A stretch of DNA of 6,963 nucleotides from an uncultured Rickettsiales bacterium (GTDB lineage: Bacteria; Pseudomonadota; Alphaproteobacteria; Rickettsiales; UBA1997). The stretch is from assembly GCA_937927795.1 (NCBI GenBank), contig CALBSF010000234.1, forward strand, positions 1-6,963, in the 5' to 3' direction. Of this stretch, positions 5,830 through 6,963 are shown in pieces. The number at the start of each line of letters is the position of its first letter. Within the stretch, counting starts at the first letter, position 1. Both the position numbers and the translations under genes were made by a program. The notes beneath the pieces are model-generated. The model was given only the letters and a program-made list of their open reading frames with translations, was not told where the DNA came from and did not search any database.

Positions 5830-6843
5830 ATGCTTAGACTTGTTTTATTAATTTTAACACTTGCCTCTTATTCATCGCCGTCTTTTGCTTTTTCTTGGCA
5901 AAACTTAAAAAGAAATCACATTCAAATAGTCGGCTCTTCTACCGTATATCCATTTGCAGCGGTTGTTGCCGAGGAATTTGGCAGAAATACTGAATTTAAA
6001 ACTCCAATCGTTGAAGCAAACGGAACTGGCGGCGGCTTTAAATTATTTTGCTCTGGAATTGGATATAATTATCCAGACTTTTCTAATGCTTCACGCCAAA
6101 TTCAAAATAGCGAAATAAAAAAATGTGCCGAAAATAAAATTACAGTTGGTGAAATTAAAATTGGCTATGATGGCATCGTTCTAGCTAATTCAATTCATGG
6201 TAAAAAATATAATCTAACTAAAGAACAAATATTTTTAGCATTAGCACAAAAAATTCCAAACAATAAAGGCGAATTAGTGGATAATTTTTATCAAAAATGG
6301 AGTGAAATTGATAAAAATTTACCCGATATAAAAATCGCAATTTACGGTCCACCATCAACATCAGGAACCCGCGATGCTTTCGCTGAATTAGTGATGGAAG
6401 AGCCTTGTTTAAAAATAAAAGAATTTGTTAGTGCATTTAGTGATGAAAAAATCAGGAAGAAAAAATGCCATATCATCAGAAGCGACGGAGCCTTCATAGA
6501 AGCGGGTGAAAACGATAATTTAATTATACAAAAACTTCGCAATGATAAAGATGCCTTGGGAATTTTTGGCTTTAGTTTTTTAGAAGAAAATCGCAATTTA
6601 TTGCAAGCATCTTTAATCAAAGGAATTGAAGTAAGCCTTGAAACTATTGTCTCTGGCCAATATTCAATATCTAGACCTTTATTTATTTATTTTAAAAAAG
6701 AGCATTTAGATTTGATTCCTGGAATGCGCGAATTTATTAAAGAATTAACCAGCATTGATACAATGGGAAAAGATGGATATTTGTTGCAGAAAGGCTTGAT
6801 TCCACTTACTGATATTGATCTTGGAAAGATAGAGAAAATATAA
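5830..6843 (+). CDS. pstS: PstS-family phosphate-binding protein
   Basis: This is a periplasmic substrate-binding protein of the PstS family (PBP-like domain), which captures phosphate for the PstCAB ABC importer. From ATG 5830 it has 337 residues. A signal peptide follows at once (MLRLVLLILTL, then PSFA, likely cleaved before FSW). A TTG at 5788 would add 14 Lys-rich residues but coincides with the predicted transcript start, so I reject it. Phosphate-contact segments are visible, numbered from the ATG: VGSSTVYP (about 34-41), GTGGGF (65-70), NASRQI (86-91) and PSTSGTRDAF (175-184). Cys74 and Cys99 flank the SRQI segment and may form a disulfide. The length is normal and the C-terminus looks intact. 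No pstC, pstA, pstB or phoU gene is adjacent within the window, so its partners must lie elsewhere or to the right. Specificity for phosphate is inferred from family. Confidence 0.85.
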   Translation: MLRLVLLILTLASYSSPSFAFSWQNLKRNHIQIVGSSTVYPFAAVVAEEFGRNTEFKTPIVEANGTGGGFKLFCSGIGYNYPDFSNASRQIQNSEIKKCAENKITVGEIKIGYDGIVLANSIHGKKYNLTKEQIFLALAQKIPNNKGELVDNFYQKWSEIDKNLPDIKIAIYGPPSTSGTRDAFAELVMEEPCLKIKEFVSAFSDEKIRKKKCHIIRSDGAFIEAGENDNLIIQKLRNDKDALGIFGFSFLEENRNLLQASLIKGIEVSLETIVSGQYSISRPLFIYFKKEHLDLIPGMREFIKELTSIDTMGKDGYLLQKGLIPLTDIDLGKIEKI

Positions 6844-6900
6844 TTATCGTCATTTGTTAACTTTTTAAAACTCTATATCAAAATAGACGCCTCTCCTCAA

Positions 6901-6963
6901 CACGTCATCCTTGATGCGAAGCATCGAGGATCTCATGAGTTTAGCTTTAAAAGCCCTAAACTC
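6901..6963. repeat. dispersed palindromic intergenic repeat, continues past window
   Basis: Two nested dyads follow the pstS-like gene. ATCCTTGATGC (6907-6917) pairs with GCATCGAGGAT (6921-6931) around a GAA loop, with one G:T wobble. GAGTTTAG (6937-6944) pairs perfectly with CTAAACTC (6956-6963), which ends exactly at the window edge. CTCATGAG (6932-6939) is itself palindromic. The GTCATCC...GGATCTC framework resembles short palindromes scattered between genes in many alphaproteobacterial and Rickettsiales genomes. It could also serve as a transcript-end structure, although no T-tract follows the first hairpin. Confidence 0.65.

Noticed and set aside
6342..6620. 92-codon minus-strand frame inside the pstS-like gene
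   Set aside because: It is antisense to conserved PstS motifs, rich in Ser/Lys/Phe as expected from the complementary strand, and has no family signal.

Overview
This AT-rich window (roughly 30% G+C in its genes) looks like the chromosome of an alphaproteobacterium, most likely a host-associated Rickettsiales-like bacterium. That placement is inference. It rests on the base composition, near-absent Shine-Dalgarno sequences, an adrenodoxin-type ISC ferredoxin, a DUF2125-like membrane-anchored protein, a decayed prmC and a dispersed palindrome at the right edge. No rRNA, tRNA, CRISPR array or complete insertion sequence is visible.

Layout, left to right. Positions 1-209 hold the end of an unrecognised plus-strand reading frame with higher G+C (about 40% by count). 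An AT-rich junction (210-293) follows. A leftward operon then fills 294-2632. In transcription order it is: 2Fe-2S ferredoxin; a 538-residue anchored protein resembling DUF2125 with a long Ala/Pro/Asn-rich linker; and the N-terminal part of prmC, which has lost its whole methyltransferase domain. The rightward gene trmL (2728-3174) diverges from the ferredoxin and converges on bamA (3216-5483, leftward), the outer-membrane protein assembly factor.

The 346-base gap between the divergent bamA and pstS-like genes is the most unusual part. It contains, on the bamA side, a candidate promoter with a perfect TTGACA. Next come a 16-bp bidirectional intrinsic terminator and a 79-base G+C-rich element closed by a perfect 9-bp inverted repeat. 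On the other side is a TTGACT/TATCCT promoter for the pstS-like gene. Read leftward, the 79-base element plus terminator looks like a small structured RNA transcription unit, or possibly an attenuator ahead of bamA. I do not recognise it as a known RNA family.

The right end carries a phosphate-binding-protein-like gene (pstS family, 5830-6843) without pstCAB beside it. A palindromic intergenic repeat follows and runs off the window.

Functionally the window is mostly housekeeping: Fe-S cluster biogenesis, tRNA wobble modification, outer-membrane assembly and phosphate uptake. Signs of genome erosion and rearrangement sit at both edges.
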